Of a DNA stretch of 64,000 nt, positions 1-10,597 are shown in pieces. Origin of the DNA: Tritrichomonas foetus (taxonomy: Eukaryota > Parabasalia > Tritrichomonadida > Tritrichomonadidae). Each line of letters opens with the position of its first letter. Within the stretch, counting starts at the first letter, position 1. The position numbers were made by a program, and so were the translations under genes. Where the stretch lies: the NCBI GenBank assembly GCA_001839685.1, contig MLAK01000002.1, positions 161,464 to 225,463 on the forward strand, read 5' to 3'. Below the pieces are notes generated by a model. That model was not told the origin of the DNA. It ran no database searches and saw only the letters and a list, made by a program, of their open reading frames with translations.

Positions 1-629
1 GATTCCAGTCACAGAAACAAACTCAAATTTGTTGATTTTTCCAAAGTTGCTATTGTCAATCAAATTACTTTATTTCATGAAATTTCATATTTTGAAATAA
101 ACAATGTGATTAAATCACTTGTTTTTGTGAAATTGGAATTGAAATCCCTTTTCCACCATTTGTAAATAGTTCATTTAAAACAATAAAATATTTTAATAAA
201 AGGCGACTATTTTTTTTTTTTCATGTTTTCTTGTAACCATATATTTATATAGTATGCAATTTGGTGTGTTCTTATACTTGGTCTCATTATGGTCATTGTC
301 TTGTTTTTTTACCACAGCCAAATTATTATGAAAAAACTCAAGACATTATTTTATTAATCATTGAATATGTTTATCTGCATATCTCTACTTTTAATCTTAT
401 TTTATTCATTTTTTTTCCTATTATGATTATTGACATGCTCTTATCTATCTCATATTTTTTTTTGATATTTTTGGCCCTTTATTTGATATATTTAGTGATC
501 TTATTCAATATATAAGCTCATAATATTGTAATTAGAAATATCATAAATGCAAATAAAAGAACGCATTTGTTTATTATGAATTACATTTCAAATTACAGAA
601 CAAACAATAAACCATAAAAAACATTTAGA
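1..629. other. Intergenic AT-rich sequence, no gene seen
   Basis: No supportable gene. The longest open stretch (261-515, plus) begins at TTG rather than ATG and encodes a low-complexity run of Ile, Leu and Phe, as expected from T-rich DNA. A T-run lies at about 210-221. The region ends at the 3' end of the CK2 beta gene. Confidence 0.6.
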
Positions 630-1247
630 TTACTCTTCAAATTCTTGGATTTCTTCTTCTTCTTCGTTTATACTTCCATCACCATCAAATTTATAACCAA
701 AAAGTCGAGGAACGTACTTTTCTGGCAATTCATTTGGGATGACATCTGGGTATTTTTGAACGAATAGATGAACCCATGTATCACCAAAGCATGCACCATC
801 AACACAATAACAGTATTCATTGTTCACACAATATATATCATTGCAGTTGGTGCAGAACATTTTTACTGTCGCTTTTCCAAAATCATTTGATATCCCATAT
901 GGAAGACACATTACATTGTGACATAGTGTTCTTGGACACATTTCAAAAAAGAATTGTTGATACTTTTCATACATTAGTTCAAGTCCATGATCTGAAATTA
1001 AAAAACGAGCATGAAGAAGTCCATAAAGTATCATTGCACTTTCATTAACATTTTGTGGCCAGTTAGTTGGATATAAATATTCTGGAATATACGATCCACA
1101 AATCAGTTTAAAGGCAATATAAAAATTGGATACTTTTTGACGAAGTCCATAATAGTTTTCTATGTTTTTCAGATATTCATCATCTATTCTAACAAAATAC
1201 TGCGAGAAGGACTGTGATAAAAACCAATCAACCCAAGAGATTTCCAT
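630..1247 (-). CDS. Casein kinase II regulatory (beta) subunit
   Basis: CK2 beta dimerises through a zinc finger and docks catalytic CK2 alpha subunits into the tetrameric Ser/Thr kinase. Seen: a 205-residue frame whose N-terminus (SWVDWF, residues 4-9) matches the family's SWISWF start; a four-cysteine zinc site at C104, C109, C132 and C135, with the family motif CPRxxC at 104-109; a YVPRLFGYKF segment at 178-187 corresponding to VPRLYGFKI; and an acidic Glu-rich C-terminal tail. Length is close to the animal protein (about 215). In animals the acidic stretch is internal (residues 55-64); here a Glu run is C-terminal. The ATG at 1245-1247 is the first in frame and fits the family start. Family call firm; no regulatory evidence seen. 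Confidence 0.9.
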   Translation of the reverse strand: MEISWVDWFLSQSFSQYFVRIDDEYLKNIENYYGLRQKVSNFYIAFKLICGSYIPEYLYPTNWPQNVNESAMILYGLLHARFLISDHGLELMYEKYQQFFFEMCPRTLCHNVMCLPYGISNDFGKATVKMFCTNCNDIYCVNNEYCYCVDGACFGDTWVHLFVQKYPDVIPNELPEKYVPRLFGYKFDGDGSINEEEEEIQEFEE

Positions 1248-1367
1248 GATTTCGAAAATTGTATGGTTGAGATATTGTGTTGATATTTGGCCAACTATTC
1301 AAAGTTGTGAAGTTACCCTTGGCATTATACTAGATAGTTCTGACTGATGTATGATATTTTTAACACA

Positions 1368-1857
1368 TTAATAATAATTCTGTACCATTATTTTTTTATA
1401 ACGCTTGTTAGAAAACATAGGTTTTGGCAAACTATATATCCATGAAATTGAGAATGGTTAACAAAAATATTCATAACCAGATTTATATTGTATTAATATA
1501 TTGAACAGATAGTTTCCTTCTATTGAAGTGATACATATCCAAATTTCATTACTACTGTTAATTTAAATGATCATCTTCATCTTAATTTCCATCATGCATA
1601 ACTGGAACATCACGGAAAAATACTAATAATATTGAATAGTAATCTCTTGTATGAAGTATGTTGTTACAAGATCTATAAATGTTATTCAATATATAGTGAA
1701 GCCGTCATAATGAATAAACAAAACCTATGACTCGTTGAAATCTGATATTAATCGCCAAACAAAAATTTCAATAGATTGAGTAAATTGAAATAAATAGTTC
1801 GATATTGAGCCAATATCTTTATCATGTCTTCTTTAAATTCTTAAATAAAGCTATAAA
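1368..1857 (-). pseudogene. Possible decayed protein-coding gene, unidentified
   Basis: On the minus strand, three successive pieces in different frames read like protein, interrupted by single stops and frame changes. The upstream piece includes FFRDVPVMHDGN and the last ends PMFSNKRYKKIMVQNYY before a TAA at 1368-1370. I do not recognise the family. Open runs of 30-60 codons are common by chance in DNA this AT-rich, so the evidence is composition only. Neutral intergenic DNA is a real alternative. Confidence 0.25.
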
Positions 1858-2136
1858 TCGAACAAAATATAAAACGAATAATATTTCTATCATTTTATAT
1901 ATAAATATTATCTTTTTTTGAGAGATAATATAATTTTAATCTTTATTCCAGCTTCATTGAAAAAATGAAAACAAAATTCACCTCACTATTCAAATTCCCC
2001 GGGGTCTACTTAGAAAAGCAAGTTAACTATTCGATATTTTGACCTTATTTTAACCTTACTTCTCAATTTCGTAAATAAGATTTTTGAAGATGATCACTTC
2101 ATTTCCTTCGATATCACAAAGCCGGAAACCCATATC

Positions 2137-2976
2137 ATGAACACATATGAATGCTTTTTCAATGACAAATCTCTCGAGCAGTTCTTCAGTTTAGATGATG
2201 AAGGAGATCATTTCGATCCTGAAAATTACATCCATTCCGAAAATGCTACTGCCATTGAAATGTTCTTAGAAAGTGAGTCTCGCCTGAAGAGTACAACAAT
2301 CAGTACTATTCTTGATGAAATTGATAATCAAATTGAAGATGAAGATGAAGAGGGTGAAGTGGGAGAAGAATATAAGCCTGGTGAATTTGACAATTTGCCT
2401 TTAACTAGAGAAGAACCATCAAGCCAACCAAATCATGTTTCTGAAAGATCCAAAAAATTCTTTACAACAGAATTTTCAATTCCACCTGAGCCTATCAAAT
2501 CATTAATAGTAATATCATCACCTGCAATAACTTCAACTCAAATGACATCAAATATTCTGAAATCACCATTAATAACAACTTCTTCTGATTGTCAAAATGA
2601 GAACCATTCAAAAAGTGGCACAATCCAGAATCAATCACTTGATGATACGAAAACACTTTTTGATGATATTAAGCCAAAATTCATCCCTTTTTATCTCTCT
2701 AGTGAAACCAAAAAAATCAATCAACACTTTTTAGCAACTCACCAAATCTTGTATTTATTACAACGATTCAACAATTTAACATTCGCCGATCTCAAAAAGT
2801 ATTTAGAGATTGATGACCGAAGAATTTATGATATTATTAAAGTGCTAGAATTCTTCGGTTTGGTGACCCGAACATCTACCAATGCGAAGGGAAAGAATTT
2901 GGTTGTTCAATTCTGCTCAAACAAAAGGACCGACAATCCAGTTAATATATCAACATTTCCCATATATAACCCTTAA
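2137..2976 (+). CDS. E2F/DP-like winged-helix protein
   Basis: Probable DNA-binding transcription factor. Seen: 279 residues; an acidic, Ser/Thr-rich N-terminal two thirds without recognisable fold; then a winged helix at about 193-262 containing DDRRIYDIIKVLEFFGLV. That closely matches the E2F/DP recognition helix (RRIYDIxNVLEGIGLI). Known E2F proteins place this domain near the N-terminus, followed by a coiled-coil dimerisation and marked-box region. Here it sits at the C-terminus with only about 17 residues after it, so a classical E2F-DP dimer interface is not visible. It converges on the purine permease gene. A divergent winged helix of another class is the main alternative. Confidence 0.6.
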   Translation: MNTYECFFNDKSLEQFFSLDDEGDHFDPENYIHSENATAIEMFLESESRLKSTTISTILDEIDNQIEDEDEEGEVGEEYKPGEFDNLPLTREEPSSQPNHVSERSKKFFTTEFSIPPEPIKSLIVISSPAITSTQMTSNILKSPLITTSSDCQNENHSKSGTIQNQSLDDTKTLFDDIKPKFIPFYLSSETKKINQHFLATHQILYLLQRFNNLTFADLKKYLEIDDRRIYDIIKVLEFFGLVTRTSTNAKGKNLVVQFCSNKRTDNPVNISTFPIYNP

Positions 2977-3405
2977 CAATAAATAATAAATGATTGTTCT
3001 CTAATTAAATTATAGTAGGTATGAACTACATTCTATTTGACTAAACAACAAAAAGAAAAATAATACCAAATTTCATTATTTTAGTCATTATTTTTTCATA
3101 AAAACATCTAAAAATAGAATTGATCATTGCTTACCATCTACAAATCCCTATCACACTTGATTCAGGTTATCTGAAGTCGGAAACTTTGGTTTCTCTTTGT
3201 TTGATTCTTGTTAATAATAAGAAAATTAAGAAGCCATTCTTTTCAAAAATTGTCTTTTTATGGTGTCATTTTAATTTTATCAATTTGGAATTTCCAATTG
3301 ACGAATTATGAAATTGTAAATTGTGAAATATAAATAAATAATTTTTTAAAAAAATAGATAGAAATGGGTGATATATAGTTTAGAATAACTCTATTATTAT
3401 TATTT
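2977..3405. other. Intergenic between convergent 3' ends
   Basis: AT-rich spacer between the E2F-like gene (plus) and the permease gene (minus). No gene supported. It should hold both polyadenylation regions. Confidence 0.5.
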
Positions 3406-5154
3406 TTACTTCTTTGCAAGGAAGAAATAGATAAGGAACAAAACATCGATAACAGCTGTAACTGGGTGAATTTCTTTGAGCTCTTTGATAGCCTTTTGCT
3501 TGTATGTGAGGTGTTGCTTTCTAACTGGAGCTGGAGCTTCATCTTGAACATGAATAGACTTGCTCTTGCTCTTGCTCTTTGAGGCTGAGCTTGAAGAAGA
3601 TGAAGAATAAGAGGATTCTGAAATTTGATCCATTTCAGCACCTTGTTCTTTCTCTTCAGTTGAAGATAATGAATCGTTTGATTGTTTGCAGCAGCAAGAT
3701 TGGCATCCATAGATGGCAGCTGCGCAGAGCTTCATGAATGTGTGGCAAAGGAGACCAAGAGCGATACCGATTGAGATGTTGTATGTGAATGGCATGAATG
3801 CGATTGTCATGAAGGCTGGGGCAGCAACAGAAACATCGTTGAAATCGAGATCACTGATTGAGGAAATCATGAGAACGCCAACATACATAAGGGCAGGTGT
3901 TGTAGCTGTAGATGGGATAATTTGGGCAAGTGGGGAAAGGAAAAGAGAAACGAAGAAGCAGATAGCTGTAATGAGTGAAGCAAATCCTGTACGAGCACCT
4001 TCGTTAACACCAGCAGATGATTCGACGAAAGTTGTAACAGTTGAAACACCACAGATTGTTCCAGCGCATGTTCCAATTGAGTCGCAAAGAAGGGCTTTTC
4101 CGATTTCTGGGAGATTTCCATCTTCGTCGAGCATTCCAGCACGTTTGGCTGTACCAAGGAGTGTTCCGATTGTGTCGAACATATCAACCATAGCGAAGGC
4201 CAAAACCATAGCGATGATATTGAGAAGATCGGAGAACCAACGGTTAGCAACGAAAAGATCTTTCCAACCCTTACGGAAAACGATAGCAGCAGATTGTTGT
4301 CCCCACTTCTTGAAGGCTTGTCCTGGATCAGTAATTGAAACTGTGATGGATGGATCAACAATAAATGATGGGAAAACTGCTGTAACGTTATTGAAGTCGA
4401 ATTGGTAACCAGCTTTAAGAAGTCTTTCGATTTGCTTGGTGTTGGATTCCATGATGAAACCGCCAGCATAACCAATGATGTAGTGGAGAGCTGTACCGAT
4501 GAGGATACCCCAAAGGATGGCACCACGGATGTTGTGATAGCTCATAACACAAATGACGAGGAAGACGAGTAAAACAAGAAGTGTTGGCCAGATTACTTCG
4601 AATTCATAATCAAGGAAGTTAAGTGGTGCAAAACCGACAAGTGTTGCTGAACTGTCGATGATGATTTTAGAATTTTGAAGACCGACAAAAGCAATGAAAA
4701 GACCGATACCAGCTGTGATGGCGTTCTTGATGCAATGTGGAACAGAGTTGACAATCTTTTCACGAACACCGAAAATAGTCAAAAGTAAGAAAATGACACC
4801 GGAAATCAAAACAATGAAGCAAGCATTTGAATATGTTAATGTACGGTCTCCTAATCTTTGGTTAACAACACTGAATGCGAAATAGGCATTGAGACCCATA
4901 CCTGGTGCTTGAGCGAATGGCATTTTGGCATAAAGGGCCATCATGAGTGTGCCAACAAGGGCACCAATGCAGGTTCCGATGAAAATTGATTCTGTGGCAA
5001 CGCCTGATGGGCCAGCTGTGATGCTTGGGTTGACGATTAAAATATAAGCCATGGCCATGAAGGTGGTAATACCACCAATGATTTCTGTCTTGAATGTTGA
5101 GCCGCTTTCTGTGATGCCCCAGTATTTATCAAAGGCTTGAAGGATTTTCACCAT
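3406..5154 (-). CDS. AzgA-type guanine/hypoxanthine permease (NCS2 family)
   Basis: Polytopic membrane transporter of purine bases. Trichomonads cannot make purines and depend on salvage, so uptake is a core function (known for the group, inferred here). Seen: 582 residues with many hydrophobic helices; the N-terminal APGMGLNAYFAF signature typical of AzgA proteins; and the later conserved segments DMFDTIGTLLG and STVTTFVESSAGVNEGARTG that define this subfamily. The C-terminal ~60 residues after the last helices are Ser/Lys-rich and probably cytoplasmic. The first ATG (5152-5154) fits the family N-terminus. An Inr-like TCATTTTC lies 19-26 bases upstream. The exact substrate is not determinable. 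Confidence 0.9.
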   Translation of the reverse strand: MVKILQAFDKYWGITESGSTFKTEIIGGITTFMAMAYILIVNPSITAGPSGVATESIFIGTCIGALVGTLMMALYAKMPFAQAPGMGLNAYFAFSVVNQRLGDRTLTYSNACFIVLISGVIFLLLTIFGVREKIVNSVPHCIKNAITAGIGLFIAFVGLQNSKIIIDSSATLVGFAPLNFLDYEFEVIWPTLLVLLVFLVICVMSYHNIRGAILWGILIGTALHYIIGYAGGFIMESNTKQIERLLKAGYQFDFNNVTAVFPSFIVDPSITVSITDPGQAFKKWGQQSAAIVFRKGWKDLFVANRWFSDLLNIIAMVLAFAMVDMFDTIGTLLGTAKRAGMLDEDGNLPEIGKALLCDSIGTCAGTICGVSTVTTFVESSAGVNEGARTGFASLITAICFFVSLFLSPLAQIIPSTATTPALMYVGVLMISSISDLDFNDVSVAAPAFMTIAFMPFTYNISIGIALGLLCHTFMKLCAAAIYGCQSCCCKQSNDSLSSTEEKEQGAEMDQISESSYSSSSSSSASKSKSKSKSIHVQDEAPAPVRKQHLTYKQKAIKELKEIHPVTAVIDVLFLIYFFLAKK

Positions 5155-5172
5155 TGTAGAAGGACGAAAAAA

Positions 5173-5180
5173 GAAAATGA
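5173..5180 (-). promoter_or_regulatory. Inr-like element of the purine permease gene
   Basis: The minus strand reads TCATTTTC about 19-26 bases before the ATG. This matches the trichomonad initiator pattern TCA-Y-T/A, where transcription starts at the A and leaders are very short (established for Trichomonas vaginalis). Position and sequence fit; no transcript data. Confidence 0.4.
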
Positions 5181-5767
5181 TTTCATTTCACTTTTTTCAT
5201 TCTATGATTACATTTGAATAAGTCGTGAAATATTTGTATGATTTTTGAATTCCAATATTCACAATTTTGATTCTTTTTCGCATTTTTTTAGAAGTACCTT
5301 TTGAATGTAATAAAAATAGTTTTCTATAAGGATCAAGTGAAAATTTGTAAAAAGGAGTGAATCTCAATGTAGATCTGAATTAATTGATAGAATTCTATTG
5401 AAGAAAGTCAGAGATTTCAGAAGTCATTCAGAAACGTAAATCAATTGATTTGGATATTAAAAAAATTGAATATGTTTGGACATTGAAATTCAACAATTGA
5501 AATGACAATATGGGCTTAAATTGAATGCCATTATATTCAAATATAGACTTTTATTGCTCTCAAATATTTTCACGTTACTATCCGTTGGTTAGGATTTTCG
5601 TGCATCTCTCATAGAATATGTTGTTTTGAGTAATTCAATCCGATTGAACGTTTTCGTGTGATTCTCTTCTTACGAACGGTCTTGTCAAATTCATACAAAA
5701 GATTTATAAGAAAAAGTTGAAAATTGAAATGACATAGAAAATCCAAAAAGAAATCCAATTTCATAAA

Positions 5768-5810
5768 ATGTGACTTTTTTTCATCAATAAGTTCTTTATT
5801 GAAGTCACAT
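5768..5810. repeat. Inverted repeat / potential hairpin
   Basis: ATGTGACT (5768-5775) is the exact reverse complement of AGTCACAT (5803-5810). Inside it TCAATAA (5784-5790) pairs with TTATTGA (5796-5802) around a five-base loop. The two stems are separated by a one-sided bulge of eight bases on the 5' arm. No gene is adjacent. Confidence 0.5.
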
Positions 5811-7436
5811 GTTTCTCCAAATGCTTCGCCAAAAACAACAAAGGCATGTCTAGTGGCTTTAAACTAATAATTTGAGAGCGTTTCCAAAAATTGAACATGA
5901 ACTATGGGAAACACCATTTTGGCTTGAGAAATTTCACAAATTTGTAAAAAAGATATTTTTCAATATGATATAGAAAATTCGGAGCCATTGAATTCTTGAT
6001 CTAGATCCTTCTCGCGTTCCTTGGAAATTATGTGGTTTTATTTTATGTACATTATGTTTTAATGTGTTGTTATTCATTTATTTTCTCATGAATTCGCTTT
6101 CTTTTCTTCCCAATTTTTATATTCATTAATTATATTCGATATTTTATTATTTCTTCCGGAATACAGCAAATATTCTAGGCAAATAATATTTAGAGAAATT
6201 TTAATCTGCTTATTTTTTGTTTAATGACATGATCTCTCGAGTTGTTTTTTAGTAGAAATTCACCATGTATTCAAAAAGATCTTCTCAGAAAATATTTGTG
6301 TTATCAAAACAAAACAAAAAAAAACAATGGTCTCTTCAAAGAGGGTAAACTTATTTTCATTGTAAGCTCTCTTTCTATTCCTAGTGTTGATGATAATAAT
6401 ACCTGGTTTCGAAATCTTGACAAATGTATCACAGACGTTGGTAAAAAATCAGTTTATTTTTCTATAGTATTCAAAATTGAGTGTTGGGGAAAAAATTATT
6501 TTCAAATATTGAATATAATCCTCATTTCTTATAGAAATATTTGAGTACATTTCCACAGAATAATGTCTTCATTCAATTTTCGAACATGATCCATTCAATT
6601 CAATACGATTGTTGCGCAGGGATGATTAGTTTATGCAATCCAAAATTGGGGAGATTATTAGCATGTTCATTCACTGAGGTTACATCACATTAAAGTGGAA
6701 ATCGATGCAAATCATATTTTATTGTGCAGATTTTAGTGACGACGCGCTTCTTTTTCGCACCAATAAAATTATTTTTTAATTTGAGCAAATGCAAAAATGG
6801 AGCCTTCCCTAAAAAACACATTTCAGAAAAAATTCGAAAAAAACTTATGGAATTACACGTTCTTGATTTGCGAAATCAGACTTCTTTTAATTGAATGCAC
6901 ATTTTACCTTCGGTCAACAGTTCGCTTTAAAAGGTGCCAATAGTTTCAAAATTCATTTCTCTAATAAAATGAGTTTTATATGCATTTTTTCCATTCTGTA
7001 AATCATTTAATGCGATTTGTTCACGACAAAAGCTAGAAATCAGAATCTAAATCGTCCAACGAAAACGCAATATTGTCACTTGATAACATTCACAATTTTC
7101 AATTGAAAAACACAAAGTGATTATTTTTCTGAAGATTCATTCAAATACGAAACAATACATTCAAAATTGGGTTTTCTTTCAATGTTTTTTGGTCGAACAA
7201 AAAAGTGTCATCTTCAAAGAAAAAGTATTGTAAAACCCATTTATTGACATTTTTACACGGTTTCAAGAAGAAAACATTCTTTATACTTTTTGTCAAGCTT
7301 TGTTTGAATTATTTGACTGTCTTTGTTCGAATTGCATTTAAACGGTCTCCACTCAAATAAAATTTGGTCATCATCGAACTTTTTCAATACAAAATCTTCA
7401 AGGTCATCATCAAAAAAGTAAAGATTAGCTTCAAGC

Positions 7437-8849
7437 ATGACCGAACAACCAATCGAATCGACCAATCCAACAACAGCCACTCCCAATGAGGAAGTTAAAG
7501 AAGTTCATTCTTTTGTCGAGTTTCACTTAGCCCGCCCCGTTATTCGTGCCATTAATGAAATGGGCTTCGTCAAGCCGACTGTTATTCAAGCTCGCACAAT
7601 CAAACCGATTCTTGATGGAAGGGACGTATGTGCAACTGCCATTACTGGCTCTGGAAAATCAGCAGCGTTCCTAATTCCAATCATTCACAAGTTGATGCCA
7701 TATCGTGGCCAGCCAGGACCAAAAGCGCTTATTATGTCACCAACACGCGAACTCTGCCAGCAGCTTCACACCGTTTTTGAACAACTCTCAAAATACGCAC
7801 GGGTCTCATCTGCCTTGGTCATCGGTGGAATATCAGCAGAAGAGCAAAAGGCTGCTTTGACACCAACTCCAGACATTATATTTGCTACTCCTGGACGTTT
7901 TGTCGATCAACTTTTCAATTCCTGCACAGTTACGGCCGACCATATCAAATATTTTGTTCTCGATGAAGCTGATCGTCTTCTTGGTCGCGGCTTCGAAGCC
8001 GAGCTCACAGCAATCAATTCCAAGCTTCCTGAAACCCATCAAACCCTTCTTTTCTCAGCGACGATGTCCGACCAAATTCACAGATTAATCAACAAAGTTC
8101 AGAAGGACTCATTGAAAGTGGCAGTTGACATGTTTGGTGAATTGTCACCAAACCTCACCCAAATTTTCATCAAAATTAAAGCCGAAGAAAAAAGGCTTCC
8201 AACCGTCATCGCCCTTTGCAAGAATAAATGCAAAAACAAGACGATCATTTTCTTCCCAACAAAGCAGCTTGCCCACCATGCCGCCCTTCTTTTCAACTAC
8301 GCCGGAATGCATGCCGCCGAACTTCATGCAGATCTCCCGCAGCCCGACCGTCAGCGCTCAGTCCAACGGTTTGCTAGTGGAGATGTACGAATTCTTCTTG
8401 CTTCTGACCTTGCTGCGCGTGGTCTTGATATCCCTGACATCATGCATGTTATTAATTATACAGTACCAAATGAAATCGAGCGATATATTCATCGTGTGGG
8501 TAGAACAGCAAGAGCAGGAAAAACTGGTACAGCCATCTCCCTCATCAAAGAGGCGCATGAAAAGCAAGTCCAAAAGAAAATGACTAAGCATGCAACTGGA
8601 CCCATTCAAAAAATGAGTGTACCAGCTGAACTATTTGGTCAAGCATTAGAAATTGTTACAAAGTTTGACGAAAAAGTTCAAGATGATCTCAGAGTGGAAG
8701 AAGAAGAAAGAGTCAAGCGCGCTCAGGAAAATGAACTGAAAAGAATGAAGGCAATTCTTGACGTAGAAGAAGAAATTCCAACAATGACTGCTGCAGAAAA
8801 GAAGAAAGGGAAACAACAACAGCAGAAATGGTTCGATGATGATGACTGA
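7437..8849 (+). CDS. DEAD-box RNA helicase, DRS1/DDX27-like
   Basis: ATP-dependent RNA helicase; the DRS1/DDX27 group acts in large ribosomal subunit maturation in the nucleolus. Seen in 470 residues: Q-motif region (GFVKPTVIQ, 43-51), motif I GSGKS (71-75), PTRELC (102-107), DEAD (176-179), SAT (207-209), and in the second RecA domain ASDLAARGLDIPD and HRVGRTARAG. A Lys/Gln-rich tail ends KWFDDDD; a Trp-Phe near the end also occurs in DDX27. Motif I carries Ser where DEAD-box proteins normally have Thr; Ser is a conservative change. A second, closer DRS1 homologue lies at 45849-47303, so this copy may be a specialised paralogue. Confidence 0.85.
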   Translation: MTEQPIESTNPTTATPNEEVKEVHSFVEFHLARPVIRAINEMGFVKPTVIQARTIKPILDGRDVCATAITGSGKSAAFLIPIIHKLMPYRGQPGPKALIMSPTRELCQQLHTVFEQLSKYARVSSALVIGGISAEEQKAALTPTPDIIFATPGRFVDQLFNSCTVTADHIKYFVLDEADRLLGRGFEAELTAINSKLPETHQTLLFSATMSDQIHRLINKVQKDSLKVAVDMFGELSPNLTQIFIKIKAEEKRLPTVIALCKNKCKNKTIIFFPTKQLAHHAALLFNYAGMHAAELHADLPQPDRQRSVQRFASGDVRILLASDLAARGLDIPDIMHVINYTVPNEIERYIHRVGRTARAGKTGTAISLIKEAHEKQVQKKMTKHATGPIQKMSVPAELFGQALEIVTKFDEKVQDDLRVEEEERVKRAQENELKRMKAILDVEEEIPTMTAAEKKKGKQQQQKWFDDDD

Positions 8850-8996
8850 AATAGTCTAAAAAAAGAAAAAAAATATTAGAAATTATATTATTTTGGGGAA
8901 AGATTATCACTCATCAATTTTTGTAATAAAGAAAGCAACAACATATATTTTTATCTTACTTTTTTTTACTCGTCTATCTTTTGATGGTTTGTGTTT

Positions 8997-10497
8997 TTGC
9001 TTTGTTCTTGATTCATATTCTTATTCCTATTCTTAATACTTATTCTTGATTCTTATTCTTTATTTGTATTCTTTATTCTTATTCTTAATTCTGATTCTTA
9101 TTCTTAATTCTTATTCTAGATTTGGATTCTTAATTCGTATTCTTATTCCTATTCTAGATTCCTATTCTTGATTCTTATTCTTAATTTGTATTCTTGATTC
9201 GTATTCTTGATTCTTATTCTAAATTCTGATTCCTATTCTTGATTCTTATTCTAAATTCTGATTCCTATTCTTGATTCTTATTCTAAATTCTGATTCCTAT
9301 TCTTAATTCTTATTCTAGATTCTTAATTCTTATTCTAGATTCTTAATTCTTATTCTAGATTCTTAATTCTTATTCTAGATTTGGATTCTTAATTTGTATT
9401 CTGGATTCTTATTCTTAATTCTGATTCCTATTCTTAATTCTTATTCTAGATTTGGATTCTTAATTCGTATTCTTGATTTGTATTCTTGATTCCTACTCTT
9501 AATTCGTATTCTGGATTCTTATTCTAAATTCTGATTCCTATTCTTAATTCTTATTCTTAATTCTTATTCTAGATTCTTATTCTAGATTCTTATTCTTAAT
9601 TCGTATTCTTGATTCTTATTCTTAATTTATATTCTTAATTCTTATTCTAGATTTTAATTCTTATTTTTAATTCGTATTCTTGATTCTTATTCTTANNNNN
9701 NNNNNNNNNNNNNNNNNNNNNNNNNNNNNNNNNNNNNNNNNNNNNNNNNNNNNNNNNNNNNNNNNNNNNNNNNNNNNNNNNNNNNNNNNNNNNNNNNNNN
9801 NNNNNNNNNNNNNNNNNNNNNNNNNNNNNNNNNNNNNNNNNNNNNNNNNNNNNNNNNNNNNNNNNNNNNNNNNNNNNNNNNNNNNNNNNNNNNNNNNNNN
9901 NNNNNNNNNNNNNNNNNNNNNNNNNNNNNNNNNNNNNNNNNNNNNNNNNNNNNNNNNNNNNNNNNNNNNNNNNNNNNNNNNNNNNNNNNNNNNNNNNNNN
10001 NNNNNNNNNNNNNNNNNNNNNNNNNNNNNNNNNNNNNNNNNNNNNNNNNNNNNNNNNNNNNNNNNNNNNNNNNNNNNNNNNNNNNNNNNNNNNNNNNNNN
10101 NNNNNNNNNNNNNNNNNNNNNNNNNNNNNNNNNNNNNNNNNNNNNNNNNNNNNNNNNNNNNNNNNNNNNNNNNNNNNNNNNNNNNNNNNNNNNNNNNNNN
10201 NNNNNNNNNNNNNNNNNNNNNNNNNNNNATTCGTATTCTATATTCCTATATTTGATTTGTATTCTGAATTCGTATTCTTGATTCTTATTCTAGATTCATA
10301 TCCTTAATTCTTATTCTTATTTAGTATTCTTATTCCTATTCTAGATTCTTAATTCTTATTCTGAATTCCTACTCTTAATTCGTATTCTTGATTCTAGATT
10401 CCTATTCTTAATTCTGATTCTTTTTCTTAATTCGTATTCTTTATTCATATTCTTAATTCCTATTCATAATTCGTATTTTGAATTCCTATTCTTGATA
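8997..10497. repeat. Degenerate ATTCTT satellite with assembly gap
   Basis: About 1.5 kb made almost entirely of six- and seven-base variants of ATTCTT, such as ATTCTTG, ATTCTTA, ATTCTAG and ATTCCT. Bases 9696-10228 are Ns, so the true length is unknown. Larger units such as TTAATTCTTATTCTAGATTC recur in runs around 9300-9370, showing local amplification. The array lies between the helicase and a Myb gene and contains no coding evidence. Confidence 0.9.
9696..10228. other. Assembly gap (533 Ns) inside the satellite
   Basis: An uninterrupted run of N flanked on both sides by the same ATTCTT-type repeat. The gap is therefore almost certainly unresolved repeat. Confidence 0.95.
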
Positions 10498-10597
10498 AAG
10501 TATTACGTTGTTGTGAAATTCAAATCTCTACAAAGAAGGGGGTAAAAATACTCGTTTCTATTATATTTTATATAATAATTAATAGATGGAAAAAACA

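Larger units (their letters stand above)
5155..7436. other. Long intergenic spacer (2.3 kb)
   Basis: No supportable gene between the divergent permease and helicase genes. The only long open frame (6242-6544, plus) opens with TTG and has no recognisable motif. Features inside are an inverted repeat at 5768-5810 and a TAAACGGTC motif at 7339-7347, about 90 bases before the helicase ATG. Confidence 0.5.

Noticed and set aside
261..515. 84-codon hydrophobic frame on plus
   Set aside because: Opens at TTG, composed mainly of Ile, Leu and Phe, with no motif. Typical of T-rich spacer.
3713..4408. 231-codon frame opposite the purine permease
   Set aside because: Antisense shadow of a well-supported transporter. 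Its residues follow from the codon bias of the other strand.
6242..6544. 100-codon frame in the permease-helicase spacer
   Set aside because: TTG start, no recognisable sequence, no promoter. Within chance length for the AT content.
9680..10255. Open frame through the satellite gap
   Set aside because: Consists almost wholly of Ns and repeat.
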